A DNA stretch of 64,000 nucleotides, from NCBI GenBank assembly GCA_004026145.2, contig CP034976.1:11468969-11532968 (forward strand), in the 5' to 3' direction. Shown here piece after piece: positions 1 to 12,457 of this stretch; the first letter of the stretch is position 1; the number at the start of each line of letters is the position of its first letter. The position numbers and the translations under genes were made by a program. Under the pieces are notes generated by a model. That model was not told the origin of the DNA. It was given only the letters and a program-made list of their open reading frames with translations, and ran no database searches. This stretch comes from Takifugu bimaculatus. Taxonomy: Eukaryota; Chordata; Actinopteri; Tetraodontiformes; Tetraodontidae.

Positions 1-210
1 ACTGCATTTGCATGACAAATAAGTCCTTGATAAGGATGTCCGTCCCCTTTTTGACACAAATACCAGTCTGTATGCTGGGCTTGAACAACTTTTTTGGGTG
101 TTATAAAACTCCAGCTTTCAGTTGAACAGGATTGTGGGAACGGAAATTCATGCCTCTCGTCATGAACGCCGGGTCTCAATTCAAAATGCAACGCTGTCAA
201 ATGTCCTCAG

Positions 211-3200
211 GGGTTTTTCCGACGGAGCCAGCTGCCCACCGTGTCCTACTCCTGCTCCAGACAGAGCAACTGTCAGATCGACCGGGCCAGCCGCAACCGC
301 TGCCAACACTGCCGCCTGCAGAAGTGCTTGGCCCAAGGCATGAGCAGAGACGGTGAGAGTCGGACCCACGACCCTGTATTCTCCACGCGCCCCGTTCGCT
401 TGTTCCTGGGACATCACCTTTGCTGTCCTCCGCAGCTGTAAAGTTTGGGCGGATGTCCAAGCGCCAGCGGGACTCTTTGATAGCTGAAGTGGAGAGGCAC
501 CGTCAGCAGCAGCAGCAGCAGCAACAGCAGGAGGAGACGCAGTCTCACCTGTCCTACCCAGCAAAGACTTGTCAAGATCGCACCATGCAGCTACTTCAAC
601 CGGGCTACTCGTTCGCAGGAGACAACGAGCTGATGTCCTACGCCACGGACGTCCACCCTTACCTCGTGTGCTCCCCCAGTGAGTCGCAGGTGTCAAATAC
701 GGTCTGCCGAGGCTCCGGAGTCTCTCCGGTATCGAGATCCCAAGGAAGAGGGGACAACGGTGCACACCATGACATAAGAGGTGGGACATATATGTCTTAT
801 TCCAGACATACATCAAGTATGCACAGGCGTATACTGGACACACATGATAACGCAGCAATGACAGTTTGGCACGTGCCAAAACGTCACACACACAGTTTAC
901 AGGACACTATTTAACTCTTTCTGCTGTCTTTGCCGGGACAAGGTAACATTTTTAATCATGATAAAACAATAGTCCGAGAAACTTTGTGATTAGGGTTAGC
1001 CCAGTCAGCAGGGGGTTGACCCTGGCGATAGCATGCAGCGCTAACTAATGATGAGATGGGGGACATGCAGTGACATGCTCTGTCCAGCTTTGCTGTTAGC
1101 AATCATGTAATCATGCTTTGACACGTCCAAAGATGGACGAATATTCTGGTAACAGGGTTCGCCCTCTGATGTCACTGCCACTTACCTCCTCAGGGTTTGA
1201 GTCCAGACAGCCAGCTCACGTCCTCATGGCCAGTTACCCGTACAACCCTCCGGAGAATCGCTACAACTTCTATCCACACTCCCTGCGAAACATGGGTGAG
1301 CCGGCAGCCCGGTCGGCCTAACGCTGACACGAGCGGGTCATATTTTCTAAAACTGACATGCTTTGCCTTTCAGACGAGCTGTGCGCCAGCATCGTGCGCG
1401 CTCACAGAGAGACGAGCCAGTATCCGGGTGGAGGAGCTGCAGGTTCTCAGGTGGAAACTGTTCAGCAGAGAGGAGATCCAGGCCTATCAGATCAAAGTAT
1501 ATCAGCCCAGGAGGGCTTTCATTTCACACTTCCTCTTGCATTTGTGTGACATTAGTCATTACCCAGGCAATTGCAATACAAAACAGTTGGCCTCATCAAA
1601 TAGAAAACTGACGAACCCGATCTTCCCCACCCACGTCATTCTTAGATCCCTTAGACGATAAAAAATACTTTGATCTGCACATGCCCTTTGATGCTAAGTT
1701 ACATAACAACCAGTGGGGTAGAGTGACGACAAATATATCAGCCATAAAATTTCTATTTTTCTGCCCCCTCCCACACGCACACACACTGAACTGTCTCTTT
1801 TCTCCATCTTGCACTGACTTTCAGTCGGTGGATGAGATGTGGCAGCACTGTGCCCTCCGACTGACTGATGCTGTGCAGTATGTGGTTGAGTTTGCAAAGC
1901 ACATCCCGGGCTTCCGTATGCTGACTCAGAATGACCAGATTGCTCTCCTGAAGACTGGTGAGTTCACAACAGGCCTTCGTTCACAACCTGAGAATACATT
2001 TAAATTCTGTCCTCACGCCGGCCACCTTCTCCCTGTGCAGGCTCCATGGAGGTGGTTCTGGTCAGAATGAGCCGGTTCTTCAACACAGAAAACAACACCG
2101 TCTTCTTTGATGGGAAATTTGCCAGAGCGGACCTCTTTAAGTCTTTAGGTTTCCTATTTTTTCCCTCCTCTCACATTTAGATGATTAAAATGATCCAAAA
2201 CAGGCAGTTAATCTGTGGTTTATTTCTCCTGCAGCCTGTGGCGATTTGATCACGGCGGTGTTTGACTTTGCTCATGAAATGTGCGCTCTGAAGCTGAGTG
2301 AACACCAGCTGGCCCTCTTCAGCGCTCTGGTGCTGATCAACACAGGTAAGGTCACATGTGGAACCACTGTAAGGTGTGTGGGTTTCCCTTTAACTCGTTT
2401 GACCGCAGGTGGAGCCAGAGGAAGCGGCCATTGCTCGTACTCCCATTCACCTGCGTTTGCCTCTGTAAATACAGCAGCTCAAACATGTGGATCATCAGCA
2501 CATGGTGCTGTCAGAGGAACATGCTTCAGATCTTAACAGTTACTCTGATCAGGAAGATTCTGCAGACACAATGGCATTTCTTGCATATTAGTATCTCTTC
2601 TAATCTGACAAGGGATGATTAAAGTCCAGCAAAGACTCGCTACTTGATGTTGGTTGATTTTACAGAAGCTGCTGGTCTGAATGGTGGGAAGATGTTGACA
2701 GTAAAAAAATGCACAGAAAAGAACTTGGTTTGAAAAAATAATTATCATTTGAAATTGGTAGAGCTGCCAAATATAACAACGAACAGACATCTTGATGACA
2801 GACAGCATTCAAACTGTTATCATCTGGTTTGGACCTGAAGGGATTCCTTATAACAGGCTGGGAACAGGGAAGGAACAGGGCTTCGGCACAAATCTAACTA
2901 ATTGGAGTCTGATTGAAGCCTCCTAGTTGTTAACCTGCTTCTTTCCTTTCCCGCGTGTGCAGATCGACCGTGTTTGGAGGACAGAGGCAAGGTGCAGCGA
3001 GTTCAAAGAACCGTGGAGTTGGGCCTCAGATACATTCTTCAAAGAGACAACCAAGAGAGTCTGATGCACAAGGTCAGTGCAGGGCAGGAAATATTCAGGC
3101 GTGGAAAGCCTTTCCTGCTGCGGAGGGGGTGTCTGTCTAACTGTGCGCGTCTTCCCCGCAGCTGTACCAGAAGATGGCAGTGTTGCGTTCACTGTGCAGC

Positions 3201-3326
3201 CTGCACATGGAAAAGCTGCGCTGGTTCAGTCAGCGGTATCCGCTCACTGTTCACTCCCTCTTCCCTCCACTCTACAAGGAGCTGTTCGCCTCCGAGGCTG
3301 ACGTGCTGCCGGGGAACACTCACTGA
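211..3326 (+). CDS. rorc: Nuclear receptor ROR-gamma (partial, 5' end outside window)
   Basis: Ligand-regulated nuclear receptor that binds ROR response elements; in vertebrates it controls type-17 lymphocyte and circadian/metabolic genes. Exons read from splice signals: 211-352, 436-678, 1194-1295, 1374-1496, 1825-1957, 2041-2148, 2235-2345, 2963-3072 and 3162-3326. The first holds the second zinc finger of the DNA-binding domain (starts GFFRRSQ, then NCQIDRASRNRCQHCRLQKC). The second is the hinge with a short glutamine run. The rest form the ligand-binding domain (AVQYVVEFAKHIPGF, NDQIALLKTG, MEVVLVRMSRFFN). The last exon ends with helix 12 (PPLYKELF), the coactivator surface. The first zinc finger and N-terminus lie upstream of position 1. 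The exon at 1374-1496 changes reading frame near 1425 (see findings). Family assignment is firm; gamma rather than alpha or beta rests on sequence feel and on synteny with ecm1, pip5k1a and psmd4. Confidence 0.93.
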
Positions 3327-5119
3327 TGGCTACGAGCCACACACACACCCACACACCCACACACACACACACACACACAGAAAGAGAGGGTTTCAACTGA
3401 GGAATTCTTCCTGACATCATCTATTTTTGTAATATTAAGCATCAAGAGAACAGCAAAGTAAATCTAGTTTGTTATTTGTTATATTTTTGATAGACTGTGT
3501 GAAATATATGTTTCTATATTTTGATAGCATACAAATGATATTGCCACTGTCTAGGGAATTTATTTTTGTTCCTTGTCCAGTTGAGCCTGTGTGACTGAGC
3601 CAGTTACCAGCAACTTTAATGAAATACGTAAGTTGTGTTTTAGTAGTGGAAAAACCAAAACCTCACATTTACATTTGATAGGAAAACTGCGTCCGAAGAG
3701 ACAACACAATGGAGACAAACATAATAATCTTTCTTTGGTTATCTGGGATGCTTCAGGCTTTAGGAATCTGGACAGAAAAGACAGGTTGTGCCATCTGCTA
3801 TGAGAGTAAAGTGACGGATAAACTAATTCCACTATTTCTCTGTGAAATATCACAGGACCTCCAGCATTAGCAATAGATATGAGCTTATTTATCTGATAAA
3901 ACACACACACACACACACACACACAAACACTGGGTATCTAGGAAGATGTCTCTCCTCAGGACAATGTTCACGAACTGCTAAATATGAACTTTATGTTTCA
4001 AAAGAATCTTTTAAATCTTTGAGCTTAAAAAACTTGTTGCATTAAAAAAATAAAAAGATTGCTGATACAACAGAATTCTCTTTCTGTGTGCAAACGTGTG
4101 TGTGTGTGTGTGCGTGTTTTTTAAATATAGTTTTCCCCTGAACACATCTTTGAATAAAGGGGAACCTGGGGGTTCTGGATTCTGGACTGGATTTCATCCT
4201 GTCTGTGCCTGGAGAAGCTAATGACGACAAGAACATGTCATCGTACATGAAATAAACAAATATGAGATCCAGACAAAATATGAAGCTCACGATAAGAAGA
4301 AAGAAATGACAGTTTGGCAGACCTTTTCTCACAGACTATTTAGAATGGAAGGCTACACTTCTGTGCATCATCCTGAAAATCTGCCGATTCAGCAGCTCTG
4401 ACCCAAAATGAACTATTACTCATTCCTTGTGACTTCTCTGATGATTGAAGGTTGTTATAAACAGCCGTTCTAAGAGGAAGTAGAGTCACTGACTCTGTGC
4501 CAATTAGATGCGGTAAATATGAAATGTTCTTGTAAGAAGCCACAAAGAATTTGAATTTATTGTAAACTAAATATCCGGTAAGTGGATGAGTTTGTTGCAC
4601 CCTGGGTATGTTTGGTTATTCTCTGCTAGGGAATTTTAACAGAAAAAAGCACTTCTGGACACTGTTTGGACACACCAGCTCTTTGAGTTGGACTTCGATC
4701 CGCTTTTAAAAGAGGGAAAGGGCAACAAATTTAGGTCCAATCCGCACGGTTTGAGCTGCAGCACAGTGAGAGTGAACCATGGAAACAGGAGCTGCATAGT
4801 GAGTAGTGAGTGTTCCTCTTCATAATGAAAACATTGGTGGGAGGGATTTTGTGGAGGTCGCTATCGGGCTCTCAGACTGAAATATGCGAGGCCACGATAT
4901 CCCTGGACTCAGCGTGAGATAACAAAAACATTCATGCCTTCAGTATCTAAATCAACAAATCGCAGACACATTAAAAAAAACAAAATTTTTCTGTTTGTGG
5001 AAGAAAACTGAGGATGCGGGATTTTAATTTAAAAAGGTCAAAGAAAAACAGGAAGTGTATCCCTGTCGGAAGGCAATTAGAAGAAGGGTTTTTGGCCTGG
5101 TTAGAGAGAATTGTGGTGT

Positions 5120-5166
<47 letters not shown>

Positions 5167-5580
5167 GGGGGGGGCGGGGGTGTCTAGGAGGGTCAGATGT
5201 CTGATTCCGCATGCAAGACAACTGTGACTTGGGAGGAGATTTATTATCTTTTAAGGAACTGAGCAGAATCGCTCGGACAGCTGCACAGTCGTGGACGGTG
5301 AAGGTTCTGAGTCAAAGCTTGGACTGGACTCTAAAAGACAACAACACAACTGTGGTTTCATGTATGATAGAGGAAACAGTTTAGGCACCGTGCGGCTGTA
5401 CAGGCTCTATCAATGTGCAAAGATCAAATGTTTTTGGTCCAAGATTTTTTGCTTACACACTTTAAAAAAAATTACATAAACACAATTTTAAAAAAAAAAG
5501 CTTAAAGATTAATGGGGAAAATAGATTTGGAATAAAGCAATAGGGAAAAGAAATAAAGAAAGTAAGTGTAAGTTTCCAGG
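3327..5580. other. rorc 3' flank and intergenic DNA
   Basis: No coding region is supported here. An AATAAA hexamer at about 4153 could end the rorc transcript. CA/TG repeats lie at 3339-3379, 3900-3925 and about 4095-4115. The rest is AT-rich, with only random short open frames. Confidence 0.6.
5112..5174. repeat. (TG)n followed by long poly-G run
   Basis: About 40 bases of TG repeat run straight into an almost unbroken run of about 24 G, then GGCGGGGG. This is a simple repeat with clear G-quadruplex potential on the plus strand. Its length is likely to be polymorphic or poorly sequenced. Confidence 0.95.
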
Positions 5581-5585
5581 AATAA

Positions 5586-5921
5586 TGTCAGGTTCCCAGC
5601 TTCTGGGAACTCTATTGTGGTTTTTTCCCTGCAGGGGGCGTGGTGGAGCCACGTCCCAGCCGCAGCTGGAGCCAGGGACTGGCGCACCTGCAGATGATCG
5701 GTGATCAAGCCACCTATTTATGGACTGTTCTCACGGCTTGCCAGCGTTGGCGTGTTTTGGCTGATTCCGAAAACCCTGACTACACCTTCCTGGATTCTCG
5801 TTGAGAATAATTCCTACGTGGATTATTTGGAACTCGATTTTTGGACAGTCGTTTGGATTCTTTTTTTCGGACTTCTTTTTGACCTCGCTCGGGATTGTTT
5901 GGTGTGAGTTTGCCTTTCTGG
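5586..5921 (+). repeat. 5' LTR of the Gypsy element, truncated at its 3' end
   Basis: It is homologous to 7715-8099, sharing a Pst-like CTGCAGGGGGCGTGG block and ACCTATTTATGGACTGTTCT. It carries two segments missing from the 3' LTR: about 20 bp near 5661-5682 and about 55 bp near 5803-5858. Homology to the LTR stops at about 5921, where pol sequence begins. Confidence 0.88.
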
Positions 5922-7700
5922 CTTTCAGAGAGGACCAGAAGCTCCATCCGTGTGCCTTTTTTAGTCACCGGCTTTCACCCGCAGAGCGGAACTACGACGT
6001 GGGAAACAAGGAGCTCCTGGCCATGGTCCTGGCGCTCCAGGAGTGGAGGCATTGGCTGGAGGGCGCCACCCAACCATTTATCATATGGACGGACCACAAG
6101 AATCTCACATACCTCTGGAACGCCAAGAGGCTCAACTCCCGGCAGGCTCGGTGGGCTCTGTTTTTAGGGAGATTCCGGTTCACGCTTACTTACCGTCCTG
6201 GCTTGCGTAACCTGAAGCCCGACTCCTTGTCCCGCCAGTTCGCCTCCGAGCCTGGGGTGACGGACCCAGACCCCATATTACCCCTCTTCTGCATCCTGGG
6301 GGCCGCATCCTGGCAGGTGGAGGAGAGAGTCCGCGAGGCCCAGCAATCTGCCCCGGATCCTGGAGGAGGTCCTCCTAACCGGTTGTTCGTTCCGGTGGCA
6401 ATGCGCTCGGAGGTGCTGCACTGGGCCCACTCGTCGCGACTGACCTGTCATCCAGGAGTCGGCTGCTCATTACACTTCCTCCGGCAGAGTTTGTGGTGGC
6501 CCTCCATGGCCCGGGACGTCAAGGAATATGTAGCTGCCTGCCCCGTGTGTTCTAGGGGGAAGGCCTCCCATCAGCCACCCGCAGGTCTCCTCCAGCCCCT
6601 GGGAATTCCTCGGCGGCCATGGTCACATATCGCAGTTGACTTCATCACCGGCCTCCCTCCTTCCCAGGGTCACCAAGTTGTTCTCCCGTGGTCGACCGTT
6701 TCTCCAAGTCGGCCCACTTCATTCCCCTACCCAAGCTCCTGTCGGCTGCTGAGACCGGAGAGCTCCTGGTCCAGCATGTGTTCCGCCTCCACGGATTACT
6801 GAAGGACCGAAGTTTCTGATCGGGGTCCACAGTTCTGCTCACAAGTGTGGAGGGCTTTCTGTTCGGCGCTGGGAGCTTCGGTCAGCCTTACGTCGGGCTA
6901 CCACCCACAGGCAAACGGGCAGGCAGAGAGAACAAAACCAGAGCCTGGAGGACGCCCTAAGGTGTGTGGCGGCTCAAGATCCATCCTCCTGGAGCACCTA
7001 CCTTCCATGGGTGGAGTACGCCCACAACTCCTTGGTTTCTGCTTCCACTGGTCTGTCCCCCTTCATGGCTTCCCTGGGCTACCAGCCTCCATTATTTGAG
7101 GGCCAGGAGGAGGAGGTTGCTGTACCGTCAGTACAGGCCAACATTCGCTGTTGCAGGAGGGTGTGGAGGCAGGTCCGTTCGAATCTATTGCGGACCTCTC
7201 GTCGCTCTCAACTGCAGGCCAACCGACACCGGATGCCAGCTCCCTCCTATCAACCAGGGAAGAGGGTCTGGTTGTCCACCAAGGACCTTCCACTCCAGGT
7301 CGAGTCCCGGAAACTGGCTCCTCGCTTCGTGGGCCCCTTTGAGGTGGATTGGATGGTGAACCCTGCAGCCGTCCGCCTGAAGCTTCCCCCAGCGTTGAAG
7401 ATACACCCCACCTTCCATGTTTCCAAGGTGAAGCCCGTCGCTGAGTTGGACCTGGTTCCCCCGTCCGACCCTCCACCCCCTCCCTGCATTGTGGATGGAG
7501 ATCCTGCCTATACGGTCCGGAGTATCCTGGACGTCCGCCGACGAGGTCGTGGCTTCCAGTTCCTGGTCGACTGGGAGGGGTATGGTCCGGAGGAGCGATC
7601 TTGGGTCCCCCGCCAGTTCATCTTGGATAACAGCCTCCTCCGTGACTTATACCACGCCCACCCGGAGAAGCCTGGAATGACGCCCGGAGGTGCCCATTGA
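5922..7700 (+). pseudogene. Gypsy pol remnant: RNase H, integrase, chromodomain
   Basis: Remnant of the retrotransposon polyprotein. RNase H runs from about 5925 to 6235 (HPCAFFSHRLSPAERNYDVG, IIWTDHKNLTYL). The integrase zinc-binding region follows at about 6400-6560 (two His, then CPVCSRG), and then the catalytic core from about 6600 (SHIAVDFITGLPPS; later GYHPQANGQAERT). The chromodomain is near 7500-7660 (FLVDWEGYGPEERSWVP). The stop is at 7698-7700. The core is split over three frames, with breaks near 6680, 6810 and 6940. The chromodomain at the end of integrase is typical of vertebrate Gypsy chromoviruses. No intact product is expected. Confidence 0.9.
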
Positions 7701-7714
7701 GGAGGGGGGGCGGG

Positions 7715-8099
7715 TGTAAGCTTCTGGGAATTCTATTGTTTTTTTTCCCTGCAGGGGGCGTGGTCGAGCCACGTCCCAGCCGCACCTGCAGATGATCCGT
7801 GATCAAGCCACCTATTTATGGACTGTTCTCGCGGCTTGCCAGCGTTGGCGTGTTTTGGCTGATTCTGAAAACCCTGACTACACCTTCCCGGATTCTAGTT
7901 GGATTCTTTTTTTCGGACTACTTTTTGACCCCGCTCGGGATTGCTTGCTGTGAGTTTGCATTTCCGGTTTGGATTTAGAACTTATCATGGTCTCTCTTGT
8001 GAGTTAATACACTCCTGTGATCTTCAATAAAGTTTCTTGGGAGACGAACTGCCACTGTGTGCTGCCTGCTTTCGGGTCCTGGTACAACCGGTCGTAACA
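7715..8099 (+). repeat. 3' LTR of the Gypsy element
   Basis: It starts TGTAAGCTTC just after a G-rich purine tract and ends GTAACA. It contains a polyadenylation-type AATAAA at about 8026. It is about 385 bp and differs from the 5' LTR by several short deletions plus substitutions. Confidence 0.88.
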
Positions 8100-8364
8100 A
8101 ATAACGTGCACATTATAGTTCACTAAATATTCCCCAGGCCAGATATCAATACAAAACTGGTTCTAAGGTTGTACAATTTCCGTATAGTCAATCTGAATAC
8201 TCCCTCACAAAGAAGTGCTTTAGAACATCAGACGCACGCACATTCCATCGAAAAAGTCCAACTAACAACTTCACACAAGTTCTCCAACCGTTTCCAAAGT
8301 CCGTGACTCATGTTGAAACTCTCTCCTCCCTCTTTCCCTCCCTCCGCCTCATTTGCTCGGAACC

Positions 8365-8372
8365 TATAAAAG
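8365..8372 (+). promoter_or_regulatory. TATA box of ecm1
   Basis: TATAAAAG lies about 175 bp upstream of the ecm1 start codon in an otherwise GC-rich stretch. The position fits a core promoter with a 5' UTR of roughly 145 bases. This is inferred from motif and position only. Confidence 0.6.
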
Positions 8373-8542
8373 TGCGTCTTTGCCCAGTTGCGGGTGCGTG
8401 TTTCCCCCGGCAGACATCTCGACTGCCTCTGCTGGACCAATAACCGGGCCCGTCTGTGTCTGTGTCGCTGCCCCACCGAGCGTCTTCCCCGGGTCGGCCT
8501 CTGCTCTCCGCGTCGTCGGTCAGCGGGACAACAGCCCCTGAA

Positions 8543-11500
8543 ATGGGCTCCTCTCCGCTCCTGCGCGGCTCCTCTGCGCTCTGGCTGCTGGTTCTGGTCT
8601 CAGCATCTTTAGGTTGGTGGACCGAGCTTTGAATCTTCTCGTTGCTGCTGTTGTTGTCATGTCTTAAGTTAACTGCGTGCGTCTGTGGGCTCATGGCCGC
8701 GCTCCATTTTTGTTTCTTCCGCAGGAAACTTTGTATCCATGTTTGTTTTGCTGTACCCATAGAAGGAATGTTGGTACTGATCCTGCCTAGCATGTGTGAT
8801 TTCAACATTTAAAATAGGATGTCTGACGATTTGGCGTGTACAAGATAATGAAAATGATTTAGTTGCCTTTATTTGTGTCCCCTGCTGATATTGTGTCCAA
8901 GTAACTGTGCGTATTTAAAAACAATATAGATCAATCTTTTGATAGAAATAATCCAATCTAAATTCTTAGGAACAGTTGTAATAAAACAAGATACATGATG
9001 TGTCAACATTTACTTTCAGGTTTTCACATGCAGCCAGAATCACCAGTGTCTCATTTCCTTGTGTGTTTATTTAAACTGGATAATTGAGTTAAACTGCAAA
9101 TTACTCGAATTCAAATATTCTGGCAAATGCTGTTGTGATAAATTTAGTGACTCAGCTTATCACACAAATGTGGTGAAGGAAAAGTGTTACATAAGTAGAG
9201 AATTATACCTCCAATAAATGATTTTAAATAGAATCTTCATTTAGGCTTCAGCATTCTTGATTTGAAAGAATTAAATTCTTGATTGTAACTGTGAGCAGAT
9301 TCGCCGGATCCCACTGGACCCATGATTGAACAGCGTATAATCACCGTTGACCGTGAAACACTCATGAAAGGTCAGTGTGTTTGCATGCTGGTGCCATATT
9401 TCTCTGAAGAGTAATTAGTGTTCACCTGCAAGCTGCTAAATCGTTTTCAAGGTCGAGACGTATTTTCACCGCATTCACGGCCGTTTCTCCCAAACTTAGA
9501 TTTACGCCTGATGCAGGCAGAAATGGACTTGTCGGAATTGCTCGACCCAAAAGGTTCCTTTCGTTTACCATTTTCACGACTATAAACTGCCGCTTTCTCT
9601 GTGTCTTTCTTTGAACGTTGTGCTTTGGTTCGGCAGCCTTTGGGACGGACCCGAAGAGAGAGAGCCACAATAGAGTGAGGGGTAAGGGAGTCCTGTGACT
9701 TAAGAATTAGCATTTTATACTTCAGCCACGCTTCACGTTAAAACATGCCGTAACCTGCCGTCTCTTCCTGTCAGGCCCAGCAATCCCGCGCTTCATGGCT
9801 TCACCGTACCACGTCCATTTCCCCCTGGCCCGTCCATCCTCTGACAATCTCCAAGCCATCTGCTCGCATTCAGCCCATCGCCCACGCTACCCGCAGACGT
9901 ACTTTCCCGACTCCGGGTACGGTCAGCTCAAGCGGCGTGCCACCGCCGTCAACAACGCGGAGTTCTGGTTTAGCGCCTGCTGCCGGCAGAACGCGACGCT
10001 GGACAGCGAGGCGACGCTGTGTTGCGCAACGCAGGCCGTGAGTTGTCCTTGGTGTTGAAATGAAGGTTTTCTCGTTTCCCTGATTATCTTCGCCTACATT
10101 TACTGTGCAGGTTCTGATCCCTGTTTATCAGGATGTGGGGAGAGATAGTAGCTGCATTTAATACTGAGGCAGTGACCTTATTATTGTAGGTTTGTTTACC
10201 TTTTCCAGAAAGCCTGTTTTTTTTGCCTTGTGTTGCGTGCGTGAGAGAGTTATCCCAAATATAAAAAGGGTATTAACATTCTTCACATTGCACTGATGGT
10301 GCTTGCATTTTTGCAATGAAAATCAAGGCCTTGGGTGCTTCTGCTGATGAGCCCATTACTTGCAGGCCAACCAGACAGGCCTTAGCATGAGCACCAGAGA
10401 GCCGGGAGGAAAAACCTGTGGCACATTTTTAGGACATTACTGAAATCCCGCTTGTTACCCTTTTGTGTAGTGGTCACCTATCAGAATACTACATAAAATT
10501 GTCGTAGGTGTTAGTTGTAAGGTTTAATTACACGTTCTGTCCTCCAGGCTTTGTCTTATTTGTATTTAATTCGCTCTGTGTGTTTCTGCGTCCGCTACAG
10601 TGGGAGCATCACATCAAATTATTCTGCGAGGAAGACTCTTCGGTAAAAGATCACCTTTACGAATGCTGCAGAAAAAGAGGCGGCAAACGGCATGACTGCT
10701 TCCATGATGACGCTCGGAACCCAAATTATGATCCGACGGAGGAGCGGCCAGTGACGCCCGTCGCCTCTAAAGATGAATTCAGCTTTGAACCCAGCACCTG
10801 CCCAAGGTAAGTGCAGGGAAAATTACTCTGACATGATGAGAATGTAGGCACTTTCTTTAAGACTATATCACAAGTTTGAAAGGAAAAGGTTGCAGAAACC
10901 CCTTTGTTGAGGATATTTTTAAGCTAATTTTGCTAAACAAATAACATTCTGCAGCATAAAAACATGTCTTCTCAAGGTGCTTGGGTTTCCTCAGTGTGGA
11001 ATTCACACTTCAGTTCTTCTCTGCTGATTTATAGCATAGTTGGAACTCAGAAATTCTGACTTGTGGGATCTACTAGATAAACCAGTCAATCATGCCGGTG
11101 ATCGGCCCACTACACCAGAAGCTATGCGGCATCTCCATGTTTGACCTTTTGCTGATTTACCTGCTCCATCACAGCTCAAATCTCCAGTTAGGTGACAGGA
11201 ACAATTTGAATTAAGATAGCATCTAAGAGTGGCGCCATTGTTGCTAATGTTTATGTTTTCGGATACTGAGCCTTCGCTACTGTTTTGTCTTTCGCAATAT
11301 CCAGCTTCATCTTTTGCACCAAGCCAAACAGGCCCCCTCACACAGCTACGTCTGATATTTTACAGGCCAGTGGTGACTCCACGCAGTTTCCAAGAACATT
11401 CAAACATTAAGAAGAAAGACGAGAATGTTAGCAACTTTCCTCTCGGACGCCCCACCCCTGATAACATTGAAGCGCTCTGTCAAAATAAGAAGCTCCGCCC

Positions 11501-12457
11501 CCTTTATTCAGTGAACTGTCTGGCAGGTCCACAAAACAAACTGCTGGCCCAACAGGCCAAATCTATAAATCGTATGGAGAGGGGCTTCAAAGTGTGCTGC
11601 AAGAATAAGCAGGAAGTGCTCAACTGTGCTGAACAGAAGGTAAAGTGGGAAGCATGCATATCATTTGCTCAATGTGGTCATTTTATAGCTTCACACTTTA
11701 GCCTGTTTTCTCATTTTCTGCATTTTAGTGGCGCGAGGAGCTGGACATGTTTTGTGAGAAAATAAGAACGAAAAAGCAGAATGTCCATTGTTGCTCTTTA
11801 GCACAACATCATCGATTCGAGTGTTTCCAGGATGCGTCTCCTGATCCACATTATCAAATGTTTTCTGCTAAGGAAGAGCTGGCACTGAACAAACTCTGTG
11901 AAGACCACAAACTGATCAAGAAGAAGTAAGAGGGCCCCTACTACGCCTGTGCTTCAGTCTGTTGTTTTCTGACCCGGCATCTTTAAGCTCTTTGACTCTT
12001 TGGGATTTTTTTTTTGATGATGTTGTTTATTTTGATGGCTTTGAATTGATATTAACGTGCAGTTTGAGGTGTAACGATGTTGCTGTTTTAGGTTACCTGA
12101 CGCGTTGCCTCTCAAGGCCTTTGTGAGCCAGTGCTGCCCCCTGCCGATACAAAACAAGACCGACTGTTTTGAGGAAAGGGTGAGTTAAAGGTGCATCTAA
12201 AGATGGGCCTTTTCTGGGAAATCTTGCAAACCTCACAAAAGCTCATTTGTGCATCAATTTTTTTTTCTTTCCTCCTGCAAAATCAGATTATGGAAATTTC
12301 AGGAAGAGTGTGCTCATCAAAGAAAAAGACTTCCCCAGCTGTGTCCCGCTGTTGCCGCGCAGCAGGCGTCCCGGGGTGCCTCTCCAAACTGTTCATGCAT
12401 GCTGTCAACAAAGTAGCACACATTAAGAAAAAGAAAACGTGCCCCCTCAAAATCTAG
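8543..12457 (+). CDS. ecm1: Extracellular matrix protein 1
   Basis: Secreted, cysteine-rich glycoprotein of the ECM1 family; in vertebrates it acts in skin and cartilage matrix and in signalling at the cell surface. Exons: 8543-8612, 9299-9370, 9637-9681, 9775-10037, 10601-10806, 11366-11639, 11729-11925, 12092-12179 and 12287-12457. The first encodes a signal peptide (hydrophobic LWLLVLVSASL). Repeated units have the ECM1 pattern of FPLGRPTPDNIEALC followed by WFSACC, KVCC and HCC cysteine pairs (FWFSACCRQN, KVCCKNKQEVLNC, VHCCSLAQHHRFECF), the albumin-like double-cysteine arrangement of the family. The start was chosen because it begins the signal peptide just after a TATA-containing promoter. 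A polyadenylation signal lies at 12773-12778. All exons stay in frame. Teleosts often have two paralogues; which one this is cannot be told here. Confidence 0.92.

Larger units (their letters stand above)
5581..8104 (+). mobile_element. Ty3/Gypsy-type LTR retrotransposon, internally deleted
   Basis: Two related long terminal repeats flank a broken pol region, with the 5-bp direct repeat AATAA at 5581-5585 and 8100-8104 as target-site duplication. The left LTR starts TGTCAGG at 5586 and the right LTR ends ACA at 8099. The inside keeps RNase H, integrase and a C-terminal chromodomain. Gag, protease and most of the reverse transcriptase are gone: the left LTR, at about 5921, joins directly to RNase H coding sequence. 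A purine tract precedes the right LTR (about 7701-7714). The reading frame breaks several times within integrase, so the element is dead. It lies between rorc and ecm1 in the same orientation as both. Confidence 0.93.

Noticed and set aside
7063..7489. Minus-strand open frames of 77-137 codons over the Gypsy pol region
   Set aside because: They are antisense to the recognisable integrase sequence and have no domain of their own.
8228..8808. Minus-strand open frames over the ecm1 promoter and first exon
   Set aside because: They overlap a TATA box and a good signal-peptide exon on the plus strand and carry no domain.
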